A stretch of DNA of 64,000 bases, taken from positions 154,113-218,112 of the forward strand of contig JAPJQV010000004.1 of NCBI GenBank assembly GCA_030824965.1, given 5' to 3'. The position numbers and the translations under genes are program-made. Shown here piece after piece: positions 50,866 through 59,805 of the stretch. The stretch comes from Micavibrio sp. (lineage in GTDB: Bacteria; Pseudomonadota; Alphaproteobacteria; Micavibrionales; Micavibrionaceae). The notes under the pieces were generated by a model. That model was given only the letters and a program-made list of their open reading frames with translations, was not told where the DNA came from and did not search any database. Position 1 is the stretch's first letter. Every line of letters starts with the position of its first letter.

Positions 50866-53800
50866 TTAATCGTCCTTCAAAGAGATCAGCTCCAGATTAC
50901 CGCCCGTCGCTGTGGTATTTATAGAGATTGTTTTCTCGGTTGCAAAGCGGTGAAGATAATACGGCCCGCCCGCCTTCGGTCCCGTGCCCGATAATCCCAT
51001 CCCGCCAAAAGGCTGAACGCCGACCACCGCCCCAATCATGGAACGATTTATATAAATATTACCTGCATTGATATTCTGGGCTGTTTTGTCAAAACGATTT
51101 TCTAAACGGCTATGCAAACCGAATGTCAGGCCATAACCGGTAGAATTAATCTCATCGACGATCTTTGCACGGTTTTTCGACTTGAAGCGAATGACATGCA
51201 AAATCGGCCCGAACACTTCTTTCTTAACTTGCGATATCGCATCTATCTCATAGGCATGCGGAGGAAAATAATATCCGTTTAAATTCTCCGGCTGTTTCGC
51301 CGACGCGATCAATTTTGCGAAACCATTCAAATATTCCTTATGTTGCTGTAGATTCCTTAAAGCTTCGGAATCAATGACAGGACCGATATCGCTGGAGATA
51401 TCTCGCGTATCTCCGACTCTTAATTCAGAAATTGCGCCTTTCAGCACTTCGCAAAACCGTTCGTAAATATCGTCCTGCACATAGACCACGCGCAATGCCG
51501 AACATCTCTGCCCTGCCGATCCGAAAGCGGAAGTTATAACATCGTCAATGACCTGTTCGATCAAGGCCGAGCTTTCGACGACCATCGCGTTCTGCCCGCC
51601 GGTTTCGGCAATAAGCGGCACAATCGCCCCTTCTTTATTGGCAAGCGACCTGTTGATGGCTTTTGCCACTTCCGTTGATCCGGTAAAAACAACGCCGGCG
51701 ACGTCTTTATGCCCGACAAGTACAGACCCGATTTTTCCATCGCCCAATACAAGATTGACTGCATCTTTCGGCACACCTGCTTCATGCATTATTTTTACAA
51801 TACGATAGGCGATTTTCGGCGTCTGTTCGGCGGGCTTGGCAATAACGCTATTACCCGCCATCAACGCCGCAACAATCTGCCCGGTAAAAATAGCTGCCGG
51901 AAAATTCCATGGAGAAATACAAATGAATATTCCCCGCGCGGTCATATAAAGACGATTGCTCTCGCCTGTCGGCCCTTGCATCGTCTCCCCGTTTTCATCG
52001 AAAATCTTTTCGCCCTGCGCCGCGTAATAGCGACAAAAATCCGTCGCCTCACGAATTTCCGACAAGGAGTCAATCAACGTCCGACCACCCTCGCTTCGCA
52101 AGAGCGCGATTAATTCCTCGCGGTTTCGTTCCAGCAAATCCGCAATCCTGCGCAAGATATCGGCGCGTTTTTTCGCAGATATATTTGACCAGCCGATAAA
52201 ACCTTTTTTTGCCGACGTAAAAACACTTTCAATCTGGTGCGGTGATATTTCCCATACCTCGCCGGAATTTTCCGAGATACTGGATGGATAAGGAATATGG
52301 ACCGGCGTTTGCGCCCTTATGTTCTCCCCATCGATGAGAGATAACGCTGGCGAAGACTTGGCAAAGCTGGTTTGAAAATTTTCTCTTGCCTCATTGGCAG
52401 AAAAATCAACGCCCGATGAATTAATGCGATCCGTATAAATATAGCGAGGCAAAGGAATACTTGCGTGTGAATGAGAATCGCGCGCTTTTATATCGGCGAT
52501 AAAATCATGCGCCAACTCGTCATTCGCTTTTGCTTCGCGAAGCTGATGAATAAAGGATGTATTCGCACCATTCTCCAGCATGCGGCGCACGAGGTAGGGC
52601 AGTAAATCTTCATGGCTGCCCACCGGCGCATAAATGCACACCCGCACGCCCGTATCGCTTAGCACAATGTCGTGCAGGGACTCGCCCATACCGAACAGAC
52701 GCTGGAATTCAAAACCGTTTCGCTCATCTCCTGCCAGATCCAAAACGCCCGCAACGGTCTGCGCGTTATGCGTAGCAAACATCGGATAGATACGATCGCG
52801 GTATTTAAGAAGTTTTTGCGCACAGGCCAGATAGGATAAATCAGTATTGGCTTTACGCGTGAATAAAGGATAATTCGGCAAACCCGCCATTTGCGATTTC
52901 TTGATCTCGCTATCCCAATACGCACCTTTAACAAGGCGCACTTGTAATTTACGCCCGTGAGCTTTGGCCATAGCTTGCAAATCGTCGATCAGGCGGAAAC
53001 ATCTTTTATCATAGGCTTGTATGGCAAGACCGAACCCGTTCCAGCCTTTCAGATCAGGATCGCCGCTTACCGCTTCGATAATCTTAAGAGATAACTCAAG
53101 GCGATCCGCTTCCTCGGCATCGACGGTCAGCCCCATATCGTAACTTTTGGCAATCAGGCAAAGCGCCTTTAATTGCGCCGCAATCTCCGGCACACAAATA
53201 TCGCTTTGCGTCCAGACATAGCGCGGGTGCAGCGCCGATAATTTAACCGACATGCCGCTGCGGTTTGCTGTATCACCCTCCGAAGACTGCCCTATCGCAT
53301 GCGCGGCTGCCTCGTAGGCCCTGAAATATCTTTCCGCATCAATGCGTGTTCTTGCCCCTTCTCCCAGCATATCATAAGATAAGCGATAATTTTTTTGCTC
53401 GGGCCCACGCGCATTTTTGATAGCTTGCGAGATTGCTTCACCAATAACGAATTGCTGACCGATACGGCGCACGGCCTCTTCCAAACTTTTGCGGATAACA
53501 GGCTTGCCGATAGAACCTAAAAAAGACCCAAGCGTTTTTTGCGCCAGCGATAAACCGACACCGGCAGCCTTCAAAAACATATCGCCGCCGCTCCGGCTCC
53601 AATCCGCGCCAGTGATTTTTTCCTCGATCAGATCATCCTTGGTATCGGAATCAGGAATTCGCAGCAGGGCTTCGGCCAGGGTCATCAGCGCCAGACCACC
53701 TTCACTCTGCAAAGGAAAATGCTCCAGAAAATGTTCGATCTCGCTTACACCGCTTTTTCGCGACTTTATTTTACCAATTAAAAGAGAGGAAAAATTCTCA

Positions 53801-53901
53801 ACTCTTTTGGCTCTGGCACTGTCCCATGACAGGTTTTCAAGAAGGGAGTTGACGACTTTTGTTTCATCTTCGAGATGATCACTTGCAAAGGAGAAATTCA
53901 T
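50866..53901 (-). CDS. putA: Bifunctional proline dehydrogenase / P5C dehydrogenase PutA
   Basis: 1,011 residues, a short PutA without the N-terminal ribbon-helix-helix DNA-binding domain, so it cannot act as its own repressor. The FAD-dependent barrel holds YRLSYDMLGEGARTR, MSVKLSALHPRY, VRLVKGAYWDSEI and GSHEDLLPYLVRRML; the aldehyde dehydrogenase domain has WNFPAAIFTGQ, FTGSTEVAK and the catalytic Cys in SAGQRCSALR, and ends with PFGGMGLSGTGPKAGG. It oxidises proline to glutamate and passes electrons to quinone at the inner membrane. The start at 53901 or 53928 is uncertain; no clear Shine-Dalgarno, and the ORF is open far upstream into xseA, which I regard as chance. Product glutamate could feed the NAD-GDH at 9414. 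Confidence 0.95.
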   Translation of the reverse strand: MNFSFASDHLEDETKVVNSLLENLSWDSARAKRVENFSSLLIGKIKSRKSGVSEIEHFLEHFPLQSEGGLALMTLAEALLRIPDSDTKDDLIEEKITGADWSRSGGDMFLKAAGVGLSLAQKTLGSFLGSIGKPVIRKSLEEAVRRIGQQFVIGEAISQAIKNARGPEQKNYRLSYDMLGEGARTRIDAERYFRAYEAAAHAIGQSSEGDTANRSGMSVKLSALHPRYVWTQSDICVPEIAAQLKALCLIAKSYDMGLTVDAEEADRLELSLKIIEAVSGDPDLKGWNGFGLAIQAYDKRCFRLIDDLQAMAKAHGRKLQVRLVKGAYWDSEIKKSQMAGLPNYPLFTRKANTDLSYLACAQKLLKYRDRIYPMFATHNAQTVAGVLDLAGDERNGFEFQRLFGMGESLHDIVLSDTGVRVCIYAPVGSHEDLLPYLVRRMLENGANTSFIHQLREAKANDELAHDFIADIKARDSHSHASIPLPRYIYTDRINSSGVDFSANEARENFQTSFAKSSPALSLIDGENIRAQTPVHIPYPSSISENSGEVWEISPHQIESVFTSAKKGFIGWSNISAKKRADILRRIADLLERNREELIALLRSEGGRTLIDSLSEIREATDFCRYYAAQGEKIFDENGETMQGPTGESNRLYMTARGIFICISPWNFPAAIFTGQIVAALMAGNSVIAKPAEQTPKIAYRIVKIMHEAGVPKDAVNLVLGDGKIGSVLVGHKDVAGVVFTGSTEVAKAINRSLANKEGAIVPLIAETGGQNAMVVESSALIEQVIDDVITSAFGSAGQRCSALRVVYVQDDIYERFCEVLKGAISELRVGDTRDISSDIGPVIDSEALRNLQQHKEYLNGFAKLIASAKQPENLNGYYFPPHAYEIDAISQVKKEVFGPILHVIRFKSKNRAKIVDEINSTGYGLTFGLHSRLENRFDKTAQNINAGNIYINRSMIGAVVGVQPFGGMGLSGTGPKAGGPYYLHRFATEKTISINTTATGGNLELISLKDD

Positions 53902-53920
53902 AAGGTTTAAATTAGACCAG

Positions 53921-55255
53921 ATGAGCATGAATTCCAATGTCCCAGAGCTAAGCGTTTCCGAATTGTCTTTTTCCTTGAAAAAGACTCTTGAGGACAGTTT
54001 TGGCCGCGTACGCGTGCGCGGTGAATTATCCAAGGTCAAAATCCATACGTCCGGCCACATGTATTCGGACCTGAAAGATGCCGACTGCCTGATCAATATC
54101 GTTTGCTGGAAAGCAACAGTGGCGCGTCTCTCGGTGCGCCCTGAAGAAGGCCTCGAAGTGATCGTCACAGGCCGCGTGACAACCTATCCGTCGCGTTCCA
54201 ATTACCAGCTCGTCGTTGAAAATATTGAACTGGCTGGTGAAGGCGCGCTTTTAAAAATGCTGGAAGACCGCCGCAAGCGTCTTGCCGCCGAAGGCCTCTT
54301 TGATGAAAGCCGGAAGAAAAGACTTCCTTTCCTGCCGGAAGTCATCGGCGTTGTGACGTCCCCGACCGGCGCCGTTATCCGCGATATATTGCATCGCCTT
54401 GAAGACCGCTTTCCGCGCCGCGTTATTGTATGGCCGGTCAAAGTTCAAGGTCAGGGAGCATCGGAAGAGATAGCGGCCGCAATCAAGGGATTTTGCTGTC
54501 TTGATGAAAATTGTGTTACACCTAGGCCCGATCTTCTGATCGTTGCCCGCGGTGGTGGTTCTTTGGAAGATTTAATGCCGTTTAACGAGGAAATCGTCGT
54601 TCGTGCCGCGGCTAACTGCACGATTCCGCTGATTTCGGCTGTCGGCCATGAAACGGATACGACGTTAATTGATTATGTCTCCGACCATCGGGCGCCGACA
54701 CCGACAGCAGCGGCGGAGCGCGCCGTACCCGAACGCCTTGGTATTTTAGGCTGGCTACAGGAAAATCAGCATCGCCTGACCTCTACGATGTCGCGAATCG
54801 TAAAATCCCATCGGCAGGAAATTTCAATGCTGGACGCCCACCTGAAAGATCCGAAACGCCTGCTGGAGTTGAAAATACAGTCACTTGACCGGGCATCGGA
54901 TAAGCTGTCGCATTGTTTGGAACGTCAGGTGTCTCTAAAAAACCAGTTTTTGCAGAAAATTGCCTCCCGTCTGCTTCATCCGCGCCAGAGACTGGATCAG
55001 GCTGAGCAGCATTTATCTTTTCAAATTAAAAATCTTACGCGTATTGAAAACAATTTACTGGAACAACCCGCCCGTCGTCTCTTGCAAGCCGGGCAAATGC
55101 TGGAACTTCTATCCTTTAAAAATATTCTCAGACGCGGTTATGCCGTAGTGCGTTCCCCGGAAGGCCACTTGATTTCGACGGCACAGGCCGCAAAGTCGCA
55201 TGATGAGCTAACTATTGAGTTTGCAGACGATCATATTAAGATTTTCCCAAAATAG
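53921..55255 (+). CDS. xseA: Exodeoxyribonuclease VII large subunit
   Basis: 444 residues. N-terminal OB-fold (LSVSELSFSLKKTLEDSFGRVRVRGELS), nuclease domain with GVVTSPTGAVIRDIL, ARGGGSLEDLMPFN and SAVGHETDTTLIDYVSDHRAPTPTAAAE, and a long coiled-coil tail (about 270-400) that binds the small subunit. It degrades single-stranded DNA. xseB is not in the window. Two ATGs (53921, 53927) are possible; no good ribosome-binding site. putA starts 19 bases away on the other strand. Confidence 0.96.
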   Translation: MSMNSNVPELSVSELSFSLKKTLEDSFGRVRVRGELSKVKIHTSGHMYSDLKDADCLINIVCWKATVARLSVRPEEGLEVIVTGRVTTYPSRSNYQLVVENIELAGEGALLKMLEDRRKRLAAEGLFDESRKKRLPFLPEVIGVVTSPTGAVIRDILHRLEDRFPRRVIVWPVKVQGQGASEEIAAAIKGFCCLDENCVTPRPDLLIVARGGGSLEDLMPFNEEIVVRAAANCTIPLISAVGHETDTTLIDYVSDHRAPTPTAAAERAVPERLGILGWLQENQHRLTSTMSRIVKSHRQEISMLDAHLKDPKRLLELKIQSLDRASDKLSHCLERQVSLKNQFLQKIASRLLHPRQRLDQAEQHLSFQIKNLTRIENNLLEQPARRLLQAGQMLELLSFKNILRRGYAVVRSPEGHLISTAQAAKSHDELTIEFADDHIKIFPK

Positions 55256-55315
55256 ATTTGCATAACGCAACAAGATTTGTGTATGGTCTCCAGGAAATTG
55301 AGTAAGGAGATATCC

Positions 55316-55744
55316 ATGGGAATAATGCAGAAATTTTCGCAAGTCGTCAGAAATCGTATCGATAGCTGGTCAGACCCTTGGAAAGCCCATTTTGATTATT
55401 ATGGCGCCTCACATGATAAGAAAAAGAATCCCACTTATAATGGCGACCGGCTTTTGCTTTCCAAGAACGACGGGGTTATTGAAATTTCTACCGCGCCTAT
55501 ATTTGTTCATCATGTAACCGCGCCTGCGGTAAGACCCATATCTGCGGTCTTTAATATACCTGGCCAAAGCAAACCGCTTTTTACAACAACATCGGAAACG
55601 GAAGCCATTCAATGGCTGGACGATTTTGTCAAAAAAACCTCGATGACCGTAGATGAACAAAAGCATTTCGATCGTTGGAAAAACAAGATAAGCGCCCCGG
55701 ATACGCAAAATATACCTGTCCCGCATCCTGTGTGGCCTTATTAG
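55316..55744 (+). CDS. Hypothetical soluble protein (142 aa)
   Basis: 142 residues, no signal or membrane segment. No family recognised. Segments: NRIDSWSDPWKAHFDYYGASHDKKKNP at the N-terminus, PIFVHHVTAPAVRP in the middle, and a charged C-terminal half ending HPVWPY. The ATG at 55316 follows AAGGAG with 7 bases between, a strong site; in-frame TTG and ATG further upstream lack one. It lies 60 bases after xseA and, with the next gene, sits beside the ter genes, possibly as part of that stress module. Confidence 0.72.
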   Translation: MGIMQKFSQVVRNRIDSWSDPWKAHFDYYGASHDKKKNPTYNGDRLLLSKNDGVIEISTAPIFVHHVTAPAVRPISAVFNIPGQSKPLFTTTSETEAIQWLDDFVKKTSMTVDEQKHFDRWKNKISAPDTQNIPVPHPVWPY

Positions 55745-55768
55745 GGTTTCGTAAAACCCGATCTTTCT
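55744..55768 (+). terminator. Weak hairpin after the 142-aa gene
   Basis: GGGTTT, loop CGTA, AAACCC starts on the last base of the stop codon and is followed by GATCTTTCTT. It is short with only three G-C pairs, so termination would be partial. Confidence 0.4.
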
Positions 55769-55803
55769 TGCTACAATGGGCCAGGAAAGATAAGTAATTA
55801 GCC

Positions 55804-56304
55804 ATGCGCGCGAAACTCGACGAAGTAATGGAAAAATTGGGAGTAGGATACAACCTCTCCCCTTATGAAACCTGCCCATGGGCGGCATCGGATTTGATGG
55901 CGGGAATTACTTTCAGCGGCGAAGTGCGCATGTCGCCGGATGGCGATGAAATCGAGTGTGAGCTTCAACTGCTTAACGACAATCCGGAAGCCGGAAAGCC
56001 ATCGATTGAACATCTATTCTGGATGCAGATAACGCCCTTCACCGGTGATGTCTGGACCGTAAAAAACCTGCGTGTCAAAAACGAAATCTGGAACAACAAA
56101 GTTTACAATTGGGAAGAAAAAGCCTGTAGCACGTTTCGCTCCTGCGTGACCGAACTCGCGCTTGGCAATGTGCCGGATTTCGATGAAATTCTGGATCGCG
56201 AATTCTTAAGCAAGGAGCGATTTGGCGACAGCCGCGGTGGCGGCGGCGGTAAATCGCCTAAAATCCGACCGGGGCAGCTTCTGAATATGAAGACCGGATT
56301 TTAG
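55804..56304 (+). CDS. Hypothetical soluble protein (166 aa)
   Basis: 166 residues, acidic N-terminal two thirds, basic Gly-rich tail (RGGGGGKSPKIRPG, about 145-160). No family recognised. It contains three Cys and a WMQITPFTGDVWTVKNL segment. The tail could bind nucleic acid or another protein. No good Shine-Dalgarno just before the ATG (AGGAAAG is 17 bases away), so the start is tentative. It is read towards terD, which ends 26 bases away on the other strand. Confidence 0.7.
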   Translation: MRAKLDEVMEKLGVGYNLSPYETCPWAASDLMAGITFSGEVRMSPDGDEIECELQLLNDNPEAGKPSIEHLFWMQITPFTGDVWTVKNLRVKNEIWNNKVYNWEEKACSTFRSCVTELALGNVPDFDEILDREFLSKERFGDSRGGGGGKSPKIRPGQLLNMKTGF

Positions 56305-56329
56305 TAAAAGCTAGTGTTTTTATCTAAGA

Positions 56330-56986
56330 TTACTGCGCGACGATAATGCCGTACTCCGTAGCGATTTTAGGAAGCCCGCCATCTTCTAAAGTCCCTAGTC
56401 CATCAAAAAACCAGTTTGGGCCTTCACGCATTAAAGTGCCGACAATCACGGCTGTGGCTTTATGATTTTCTTCAAATTCTTTATCAAGATTGAATCGCAT
56501 TAATTCAACGCCGGTTTCCGGATTGGTAATGCGTAGAAAGCAATTGCGTACGCTTTTGAAATTATGCTCGCGCACGCCTGCGTCATAAATTGAAATCACA
56601 AAACTTAAAGATACCACTTCAAAAGGCAGTGCCATTAGATCGACGAGCATGATCTCGTCATCGCCGTCACCTGCCCCTGTACGGTTATCGCCTCGATGCT
56701 CGACTTCGCCGCCTGCACTTTTCAAATTGTTATAAAAGATAAAATCCTCGTCCATGCGGGTTTTGCCGCTTTTATCGAGGAGAAAAATACTGGCGTCCAA
56801 ATCAGGCGCTTCACCGTCAAAACCGACAACATCCCAGCCTACACCGACCATGACCGTCTTTAACGTAGGGTCGAGCCTCGTGAGATTGACCTGCTCGCCG
56901 CGTTTGAGCTGAAAGCTTTTTACTTCCTTGCCGGAAGCCGCATCATGCGATGCTTGCGCAGATGTAGTAATTTTAACTTCTGTCAT
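56330..56986 (-). CDS. terD: TerD-family stress protein
   Basis: 218 residues. The TerD domain shows FQLKRGEQVNLTRLDPTLKTVMVGVGWD, DLDASIFLLDKSGK, DEDFIFYNNLKSAGGEVEHRGDNRTG and DDEIMLVDL, in the order of the Ca2+-binding TerD fold; the acidic clusters in the middle are the likely metal sites. TerD proteins act in resistance to tellurite, phage and membrane damage, through an unsolved mechanism. A TerA-like gene lies 83 bases upstream in the same direction, with a large palindrome between. No terB, terC or terZ is in the window. Confidence 0.9.
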   Translation of the reverse strand: MTEVKITTSAQASHDAASGKEVKSFQLKRGEQVNLTRLDPTLKTVMVGVGWDVVGFDGEAPDLDASIFLLDKSGKTRMDEDFIFYNNLKSAGGEVEHRGDNRTGAGDGDDEIMLVDLMALPFEVVSLSFVISIYDAGVREHNFKSVRNCFLRITNPETGVELMRFNLDKEFEENHKATAVIVGTLMREGPNWFFDGLGTLEDGGLPKIATEYGIIVAQ

Positions 56987-57003
56987 GCCCTATAATCGGA
57001 TTT

Positions 57004-57068
57004 CAGTTATCGGTTATCGAATTATGGCCAGCATAGATTAATTTCTGATGACTGGCCACCGATAACTG
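57004..57068. repeat. Nested inverted repeat between the TerA-like gene and terD
   Basis: CAGTTATCGG (57004-57013) pairs with CCGATAACTG (57059-57068), and inside it TGGCCAG (57025-57031) pairs with CTGGCCA (57052-57058). The whole 65 bases can fold into a two-stage hairpin. No run of T follows on either strand. It could be an attenuating or RNA-processing element that sets the TerA:TerD ratio, or a repeat family member. Confidence 0.6.
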
Positions 57069-57069
57069 A

Positions 57070-57813
57070 TTACCCTTTTTTTCCTTCATCCCATTCAATA
57101 CCGAACCCGAAAGCGCGGTCCATTTCCGCCTGACCGGGAAAATATTCAGTATAATTAGTTAGTTTGATGCCATTTCGGACATTATCTATTCCCGCAACGG
57201 CGCAAATATCCATGTTGTCGTTGGGTGAGCCTATTGTCACCACCATCGGTTTTTCACCCGGTATTCTGACCTGAATTTGCGGCCTGAACTCAGCCCAGTT
57301 CGAGGCGCCTTTATAGATATAGACATAAAATAAAAGCCGTTTGATCTCGCTCCATTTCGCCCCATTGATCCTTATCCATTCGTCATCGCCCTCGCGATCG
57401 CCTGTTTGCTCGTCTTCGGAAAGAGAAAGATAAGGTTTGTCACCGAAATTACCGTGGAGCTTGCCGAAACATTGCAATGCGCCGCGCTGCCCGTCCTGCA
57501 ATTCGTAAAGACAACCCAGATCTAGATCGATATCGCCTTTAGCGCCAAGCCCCAAAAGCTTGCCGATTTTCGATCCGACATCCTTGACCTGATTATCCCA
57601 TGACGCCGCGACCGTGATCGTGCCAAATCCGTCTTTGGACGGGGTCACTGCCAAACTGTCGCCGCGAGCCCCTAAATGATCGATGGCACTGCCTTGCGTA
57701 TTCGGATCCAGAAACCCCGCGCATCCACGCGCCCTGCCATGGCCGGAAAATTTGGCGCGGTTTTCGTTGGCTCTGGCCAGTCCGCCTTGAGAAATATCGA
57801 TTGGTTCTGGCAT
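57070..57813 (-). CDS. TerA-like tellurium resistance protein
   Basis: 247 residues, soluble. The N-terminal segment (about 1-40) resembles the short Gly/Arg-rich linker of TerA-type proteins, and the rest is a TerD-like fold with GDIDLDLGCLYELQDGQRGALQCFG and DDEWIRINGAKWSEIKRLLFYVYIYKG. It most resembles TerA. AAAGGAA stands before the ATG at 57813; a longer frame to 57879 is not used. terD follows in the same direction. Function in tellurite resistance is not tested; a general envelope or phage stress role is equally possible. Confidence 0.8.
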   Translation of the reverse strand: MPEPIDISQGGLARANENRAKFSGHGRARGCAGFLDPNTQGSAIDHLGARGDSLAVTPSKDGFGTITVAASWDNQVKDVGSKIGKLLGLGAKGDIDLDLGCLYELQDGQRGALQCFGKLHGNFGDKPYLSLSEDEQTGDREGDDEWIRINGAKWSEIKRLLFYVYIYKGASNWAEFRPQIQVRIPGEKPMVVTIGSPNDNMDICAVAGIDNVRNGIKLTNYTEYFPGQAEMDRAFGFGIEWDEGKKG

Positions 57814-57910
57814 AAAATTCCTTTGTTTCTGTAATTTATCCAGCAAATACTTGCGGAACAGACAAACACTCGCTATCAAAATTCATCCCAACCGCTTCGG
57901 AGAAATAATA

Positions 57911-59590
57911 ATGGCCGCCTATCAATATGTCTACACGATGCAGAACTTGGTTAAATCCTATCCGGGCGGCAAAACCGTCCTCAATGGGATTACCCTGTCT
58001 TTCCTGCCCGGCGTTAAGATCGGCGTTCTGGGTCCGAACGGGTCCGGTAAATCTTCGCTTTTGCGCATTATGGCAGGTGTCGACAAGGAATTTACCGGCG
58101 AGGCATGGGCAGCCGAGGGCGCCCGTATTGGCTATTTGGAACAAGAGCCACAACTTGATCCCACCAAAAACGTGATCGAGAACGTCATGGAAGCCTTGGG
58201 TCCTATCAAATCCAAAGTCGACCGCTTCAATCAGATCGGTTTGGAAATGGCCGAAGAAGGCGCTGATTTTGATACGCTGATGACCGAAATGGGCGAGCTT
58301 CAGGAACAGATAGATGCCGCCGACGGCTGGGAGATCGAACGCACAGTTGAAATTGCCCTCGATGCGTTGCGATGCCCGCCCCCGGAAAGCCCGGTGACGA
58401 AATTATCAGGTGGGGAAAAACGCCGCGTCGCGCTTTGCAAACTCCTTCTCGAAAAGCCCGATCTGCTTTTACTCGACGAACCGACCAACCACCTGGACGC
58501 GGAATCGGTCGCCTGGCTGCAGCGCCACCTCGAAGATTACAAAGGCACGGTCATCATGGTCACGCATGACCGCTACTTCCTCGACAATGTAACGAGCTGG
58601 ATTTTGGAACTCGACCGCGGCCGTGGCATTCCTTATGAAGGCAACTATACCGAGTACCTGACCCAGAAGAAAAAACGTCTCGAACAGGAACAAAAATCCG
58701 AAGAAAACCGCCAGAGCACGCTGGACCGCGAACTTGCCTGGATCCAGACATCGCCATCCGCCCGCCGCTCGAAATCCAAGGCGCGTATTTCCGCTTATGA
58801 AGACATGCTGGCTGAGAAAGAAAACGATACCGTGGGCCGCGCCCAGATCGTTATCCCGGCTCCGCCGCGTCTTGGACATATCGTTCTCGAAGTCAAAGAC
58901 CTTTCTAAAGGTTTTGGTGATCGTCTTTTGATTGATAATCTTTCCTTTAATCTTCCGGCTGGCGGTATCGTCGGCGTTATCGGCCCGAACGGGGCTGGTA
59001 AATCGACCCTTTTCCGCATGATTACGGGCAATGAAGCCCCGGATTCAGGTACGTTCCGCGTAGCCGACTCCGTAAAGCTCGGCTATGTCGATCAGTCCCG
59101 CGACAATCTCGACGACAATAAAACCGTCTGGGAAGAAATCTCCGACGGTCTTGATATCTTGGAGCTTGGCAAAATCAAAATGCAGTCGAGAGCCTATGTC
59201 GGCGCTTTCAATTTCAAGGGCGGCGACCAGCAGAAAAAACTCGGACAGCTTTCCGGCGGTGAAAGAAACCGCGTGCATTTGGCAAAGATGCTCAAAACCG
59301 GCGCGAATGTTCTTTTGCTCGACGAACCGACCAACGATCTCGATACCGAAACACTGGCCGCTCTCGAGGAAGCGTTAGAGCAATTCCCGGGCTGCGCCGT
59401 GGTCATCTCGCACGACCGCTGGTTCCTTGACCGTCTGGCGACACATATTCTGGCTTTTGAAGGTGACTCTCAGGTCGTCTGGTTCGAAGGAAATTACGAA
59501 GATTACGAAGCCGACCGCAAACGCCGTCTTGGTATCGCTGCGGATCAACCGCACCGGATTAAATACAAACCGCTCACACGCGCTGCCTAA
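57911..59590 (+). CDS. ettA: Energy-dependent translational throttle protein EttA (ABC-F)
   Basis: 559 residues, two ABC domains. First: GPNGSGKSSL (Walker A), LSGGEKRRVAL (signature), LLLLDEPTNHLD (Walker B). Second: GPNGAGKSTL, LSGGERNRVHL and LLLDEPTNDLD. A charged linker (about 240-320, with KKKRLEQEQKSEENRQ) is the PtIM region that sits in the ribosomal E-site. EttA binds 70S ribosomes and gates the first elongation step according to ATP. GGAG stands 8 bases before the ATG at 57911; a frame opening at 57851 is ignored. Confidence 0.96.
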   Translation: MAAYQYVYTMQNLVKSYPGGKTVLNGITLSFLPGVKIGVLGPNGSGKSSLLRIMAGVDKEFTGEAWAAEGARIGYLEQEPQLDPTKNVIENVMEALGPIKSKVDRFNQIGLEMAEEGADFDTLMTEMGELQEQIDAADGWEIERTVEIALDALRCPPPESPVTKLSGGEKRRVALCKLLLEKPDLLLLDEPTNHLDAESVAWLQRHLEDYKGTVIMVTHDRYFLDNVTSWILELDRGRGIPYEGNYTEYLTQKKKRLEQEQKSEENRQSTLDRELAWIQTSPSARRSKSKARISAYEDMLAEKENDTVGRAQIVIPAPPRLGHIVLEVKDLSKGFGDRLLIDNLSFNLPAGGIVGVIGPNGAGKSTLFRMITGNEAPDSGTFRVADSVKLGYVDQSRDNLDDNKTVWEEISDGLDILELGKIKMQSRAYVGAFNFKGGDQQKKLGQLSGGERNRVHLAKMLKTGANVLLLDEPTNDLDTETLAALEEALEQFPGCAVVISHDRWFLDRLATHILAFEGDSQVVWFEGNYEDYEADRKRRLGIAADQPHRIKYKPLTRAA

Positions 59591-59598
59591 TCCTTCTT

Positions 59599-59642
59599 TC
59601 CCTCTCCCCCTGAGCAGTGGGGAGAGGGATCAAGGGAGAGGG
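59599..59642. repeat. REP-like intergenic palindromic repeat, CCCTCTCCC type
   Basis: CCCTCTCCCC (59600-59609) pairs with GGGGAGAGGG (59619-59628), and a further GGGAGAGGG follows at 59634-59642 that can pair with the same arm. This shape is common as a scattered intergenic repeat in proteobacteria. It lies right behind ettA and could also act as a 3' stabiliser or terminator. Confidence 0.6.
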
Positions 59643-59684
59643 GGTGTGACGATCAGGCACCGCTTTTTATTTCTGATAAAAACT

Positions 59685-59712
59685 GTCATTCCCCCCAATA
59701 GGGCGGGAATCT
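59685..59712. repeat. REP-like repeat, GTCATTCC...GGGAATCTC type
   Basis: ATTCCCCC and the later GGGCGGGAAT form an imperfect palindrome starting GTCATT and ending in ATCTC. Its sequence is like a second widespread repeat family in alphaproteobacteria. It follows the first repeat by about 40 bases. Confidence 0.5.
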
Positions 59713-59716
59713 CTAC

Positions 59717-59790
59717 TTGAACCACAACGACACAACGAAGAGAGGATGGGGCTTACCGAAGAACGCTTCTTCTCTGCGTCCTCTGCATGA
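59717..59790. repeat. Possible third intergenic repeat element
   Basis: The purine-rich ACAACGACACAACGAAGAGA (59724-59743) and the pyrimidine-rich TTCTTCTCTGCGTCCTCTGC (59766-59785) are partly complementary, with about 25 bases between. It looks like a degraded inverted repeat, but the pairing is imperfect. Together with the two units before it, it forms a block of repeats in one gap. Confidence 0.3.
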
Positions 59791-59805
59791 TGTTCTTAGA
59801 AAACC

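Noticed and set aside
53902..54168. 89-codon N-terminal extension of putA
   Set aside because: It is antisense to the conserved OB-fold of xseA, has no PutA similarity and no ribosome-binding site; the true start is at 53901 or, at most, 53928.
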